Source: Acidobacteriaceae bacterium
Lineage (GTDB): Bacteria > Acidobacteriota > Terriglobia > Terriglobales > Acidobacteriaceae
Reading direction: 5' to 3'
Assembly: GCA_003139095.1 (NCBI GenBank)
Contig: PLHW01000059.1
Span: forward strand, 1-47,228
Length of the DNA stretch: 47,228 bases
Every line of letters starts with the position of its first letter. Position 1 is the stretch's first letter. The position numbers and the translations under genes were made by a program. This document shows positions 44,543 through 47,228 of the stretch, piece after piece. Under the pieces are notes generated by a model, which was not told the DNA's origin, did not search any database, and saw only the letters and a program-made list of their open reading frames with translations.

Positions 44543-46801
44543 ATGCTGCAGCTGCGTAAATGTGCAAGTGCGTCCAAATTTCCTGCCGTTTTGCTCTGCA
44601 TTGGAATGCTCTCTTTTTCCACTGGATCTCTTGCCCAAAAGGTCTACGACGTTGCCGGCGGCTATGTAGGTGACGGCGGCCAGGCCACCTCCTCGGATCT
44701 GGCGTACCCGCTGTTCGCCGCTTTCGATCAGACGGGCAACCTCTATATCAGCGACGATCTACATTGCCGACTCCGCAAGGTGGATACCCAAGGGAACATC
44801 TCAACCCTCGCTGGGACCGGAGTATGCGGATACAGCGGCGACGGGGGCCCGGCGAACCATGCCAAAATATCCCATTCATACGGGATTGCAGTAGATGCCG
44901 CAGGTGATGTTTTTTTTGTCGACAACTTGCGCATCCGGGAAGTTGACGCGTCCGGCAAGATCAGCACCGTCGCCGGCAAAGGCGTTGATGGCTACTGTGG
45001 CGACGGGGGCCCCGCGCTAAAAGCCTGCTTTGCATACCCTTGTTGTGGCTCGGACGGACTAGCAGTCTCTGGAAGCGACCTGTACATCGCCGACACCTAC
45101 AACAACCGCATACGAAAGGTCAGCGGAGGCGTCATCGCGACTGTCGCGGGTAATGGAGTAGAGGGGTACGCGGGCGATGGCGGACCGGCGACCCAAGCTT
45201 CGCTGAGCTCGCCTCAGGGCGTTGCTTTCTATTCGCCTACCCAAACGCTTTGGATCTCCGATTCCTCCAATAATGTGATACGTCGGGTGAATTCCGGTAC
45301 TATCTCGACCTGGTGGGGAGATGGTAACTGCGAATTTGATCTCCAGCATCTCTGTTATCCCGGAGGTATAGCTCTTGATTCGGGTGGCGACTTGTTTGTC
45401 GCCGACACCGAGAACAACCGGGTGCTCGGGGCGAAGGCCCAGGGCGGAATTGTGGTTCTGGAGGCAGGGGGACAAGGCCAGGGCTACAACGGCGATGGCA
45501 TCCCCGCCACGAGTGCGATGTTGAATCAACCAAATGATGTCGCGGTTGACGGCTCGGGCGACATTCTCACAGTCGACACTGGAAACTTTCGCGCCCGAAG
45601 CGGCGGCGCATTTCAGAACATCGCAACCGTCGCCGGTGGCTGTCTCGGGGACGGAGGGCAAGCGCTACAATCCGGCCTTAATACTTATTGGGGCGGAGCG
45701 ATTTCCTTTGATGCCGTCGGCAATCTGTACATCGCCGATAGCGCCGACTACCGCGTTCGCAAGGTGTTGCCTACAGGTATCATCACGACCTTTGCTGGCA
45801 CTGGGATCACAGGCTACTCGGGGGATGGTGGCCCAGCCACGGGCGCGACTATGAACGCTCCTGACGGAGTCGCATTAGACCAGTATGGCAATGTGTTTAT
45901 TTCTGACCGATTCAACAAGGTTGTGCGGAAAGTGGATTCGACGGGTACCATCACCTCGTTCGGGGGCCCGCCTTATGGCGAACTCAGCGGGCTCGCGCCA
46001 GACAGCTCGGGTAACGTCTACGTGGCGGCCGGCAGTTGCCTGGTATGGAAGATCACTCCTTCGGGTCTGTCTAGTATTGTGGCTGGAGTACCAAATCATT
46101 GCGGGTTCAACTCGGACGGTATTCCCGGCACTCAATCTTGGCTCAACCTCCCACAGGCGGTGGCACTCGATTCCGCAGGGAATTTGTACATCGCAGATCT
46201 ACTCAATTTCCGCATCCGCAAGGTCAACAGTCAGGGCATTATCTCCACTGTGGCCGGCGATGGTACGTTCGGTTGCGGAACTACAGGTGATGGTGGCCCC
46301 GCCACCGCTGCTCCGCTATGCGACCCTTCAGGCGTGGCACTGGATGCTGCGGGCAACCTCTACATTGCCGACTTGTTCAACATCCGCGTCGTGAGCAGTT
46401 CCGGGATCATTCAAACCCTGGTCAGCGAAAAGGCGAACACAGACGCTCATGCAATTGCTGTAAGCCCAAGTGGTGTCGTTCATTTCTTGGATTACCCTGG
46501 CTTGGTGCGAAAAGTCCAAACTGCGACCGCATCTGTCCTTGTTTCCTCTCAGAACCCATCAATGCAAGGCCAGCCCGTGACTTTTACAGCGACGGTTACG
46601 GGGAGCACAGGGACAAATCCGGTAGGTACGGTGGCCTTCAAAGCAGGGACAAAGTCACTGGGCAAGCAGACGTTAAGCGGCGGCAAGGCGAGCGTCACCA
46701 CATCAACACTCCCGAAGGGCGCTAACACAATCACGGCGACCTTCAATGGTGGGACCGACTTTGCCAGTAGTTCGGCATCACTTATACAGACCGTGAATTG
46801 A
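44543..46801 (+). CDS. Exported NHL beta-propeller protein with Ig-like C-terminus
   Basis: A 752-residue secreted protein. Signal peptide to about residue 32 (LLCIGMLSFSTGSLAQ). The body has nine repeats around GDGGPA (YSGDGGPANHA, YCGDGGPALKA, YAGDGGPATQA and others, with YNGDGIPATSA and FNSDGIPGTQS as variants), each with an NHL core such as GNLYIADLLNFRIRKVNSQG. The C-terminal about 95 residues are an Ig-like domain (QPVTFTATVTGSTGTNPVGT). Such proteins are abundant in Acidobacteria; their ligands are unknown. The earlier ATG 44399 is rejected because it lies before the promoter; AAAGGAG precedes ATG 44543. Confidence 0.93.
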   Translation: MLQLRKCASASKFPAVLLCIGMLSFSTGSLAQKVYDVAGGYVGDGGQATSSDLAYPLFAAFDQTGNLYISDDLHCRLRKVDTQGNISTLAGTGVCGYSGDGGPANHAKISHSYGIAVDAAGDVFFVDNLRIREVDASGKISTVAGKGVDGYCGDGGPALKACFAYPCCGSDGLAVSGSDLYIADTYNNRIRKVSGGVIATVAGNGVEGYAGDGGPATQASLSSPQGVAFYSPTQTLWISDSSNNVIRRVNSGTISTWWGDGNCEFDLQHLCYPGGIALDSGGDLFVADTENNRVLGAKAQGGIVVLEAGGQGQGYNGDGIPATSAMLNQPNDVAVDGSGDILTVDTGNFRARSGGAFQNIATVAGGCLGDGGQALQSGLNTYWGGAISFDAVGNLYIADSADYRVRKVLPTGIITTFAGTGITGYSGDGGPATGATMNAPDGVALDQYGNVFISDRFNKVVRKVDSTGTITSFGGPPYGELSGLAPDSSGNVYVAAGSCLVWKITPSGLSSIVAGVPNHCGFNSDGIPGTQSWLNLPQAVALDSAGNLYIADLLNFRIRKVNSQGIISTVAGDGTFGCGTTGDGGPATAAPLCDPSGVALDAAGNLYIADLFNIRVVSSSGIIQTLVSEKANTDAHAIAVSPSGVVHFLDYPGLVRKVQTATASVLVSSQNPSMQGQPVTFTATVTGSTGTNPVGTVAFKAGTKSLGKQTLSGGKASVTTSTLPKGANTITATFNGGTDFASSSASLIQTVN

Positions 46802-47228
46802 GCTGGAGGAGGCCGACCAGATAAACCGCGTCGGCTCCCAGGCCGCCGAGTAAAACTTGGTGCGCCCAAGCAACCAAGGCCCGGAGGAAAGAGCCGCGCA
46901 AATGAAGACTGCAAGGTGTGATTTATCCAATGCCGCAGATGACGGAATAGATAACAAATTACTCCGGGCGAGTTAACCACCTAATACCTAAAAACCAGCC
47001 CCGGCCCCCTCCCCGCCGGAATGTTGCTATATCACAAAACACCACCCCCAAGTGCTAATTAAATAGGTAAAAAATCAGACTATTTTTGTTAACCACTAAG
47101 TAATAATCACGCCGCGCAACTGAATTGAGGTCCCTAAGGGGCAAGGGTAGCCAGAAAGATTCGAAATGTTGACAATAAGTCTTTATTTATGTTTGCCTTA
47201 CCTGAGACCTGAGACCGACCTGAGACCG
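46802..47228. other. AT-rich intergenic end of window
   Basis: No gene seen. From about 47020 the GC content falls sharply (runs such as TTAAATAGGTAAAAAATC and TATTTTTGTTAACC), which contrasts with everything else here. TTGACA at 47169-47174 could be a -35 box but no good -10 follows. A heptad array closes the window. Confidence 0.6.
47199..47228. repeat. Heptad array (CCTGAGA), cut by window end
   Basis: ACCTGAG, ACCTGAG, ACCG, ACCTGAG, ACCG: same unit as the array at 42921-42963. It runs into the window boundary, so its full length is unknown. Confidence 0.8.

Overview
The window looks like an ordinary chromosomal stretch of a free-living member of the Acidobacteriota (Terriglobia-like). 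This is inferred from the GC-rich, strongly C-ending codon use of most genes, a seven-repeat GloVer-type secreted protein, an NHL-propeller/Ig secreted protein, many two-component and hybrid kinases, a short tmRNA tag ending in AYAA, and a very high density of small intergenic repeats. No rRNA, tRNA, CRISPR array, phage module or intact insertion sequence was found.

Layout. 1-4.3 kb: a membrane-anchored hypothetical protein, a RelE/HigB-type toxin with an HTH antitoxin, a PPK2 polyphosphate kinase, a secreted XAC2610-like protein, a 149-bp MITE and a doubtful small membrane ORF. 4.3-9.6 kb (minus strand): response regulator, sensor kinase, porin and cupredoxin in one row, read as a sensing-plus-envelope module. 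10.0-10.4 kb: tmRNA (ssrA). 10.5-16.8 kb: a small exported protein and a three-gene RND efflux operon (adaptor, pump, TolC) from one strong promoter to one strong terminator. 17.0-19.7 kb: a cluster of very small proteins, mostly nucleic-acid-binding in character: a basic 78-aa protein, an RRM protein, a pseudo-receiver, a previously uncalled 52-aa basic protein, a CxxC protein and a cold-shock protein. 19.8-24.0 kb: a hypothetical protein, a VapBC45-like DUF433/DUF5615 toxin-antitoxin pair, nicotinate phosphoribosyltransferase and an aldo/keto reductase. 24.0-28.5 kb (minus): NfeD-type membrane protease, TPR lipid-envelope-type protein and NDH-2. 28.6-37.1 kb (plus): a GT-C-like membrane protein, the GloVer protein, two secreted hypotheticals, a slipin and a SPOR protein. 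37.3-42.0 kb: a large hybrid histidine kinase divergent from an HD-GYP response regulator. 42.0-47.2 kb: a SIMPL protein, an Ala/Pro-linker envelope protein, a small CxxC-type protein and an NHL-repeat exported protein.

The most unusual signal is not a gene. Nearly twenty intergenic arrays of degenerate 6-, 7-, 8-, 12- or 20-bp tandem units occur in the window, and at ten loci the array begins at, or within about ten bases after, a stop codon. In two or three cases the array is inside the reading frame: the N-terminus of the NfeD protein, the C-terminus of the aldo/keto reductase, and the last codons of the SIMPL gene. Several unit sequences recur at unlinked loci. A second structural family is a 42-bp hairpin present three times with the same length and layout but different paired inner stems and one compensatory base-pair change. 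Together with a MITE, a 47-bp tandem duplication and several hairpin-rich leaders, these describe a genome with very active short-repeat dynamics at gene ends.

The best protein-level candidates for a new system are the translationally coupled trio of a 52-aa basic protein, an Asp-to-Asn pseudo-receiver and an RRM RNA-binding protein (17455-18565), and an alternative-structure leader before the SPOR gene (36285-36359).
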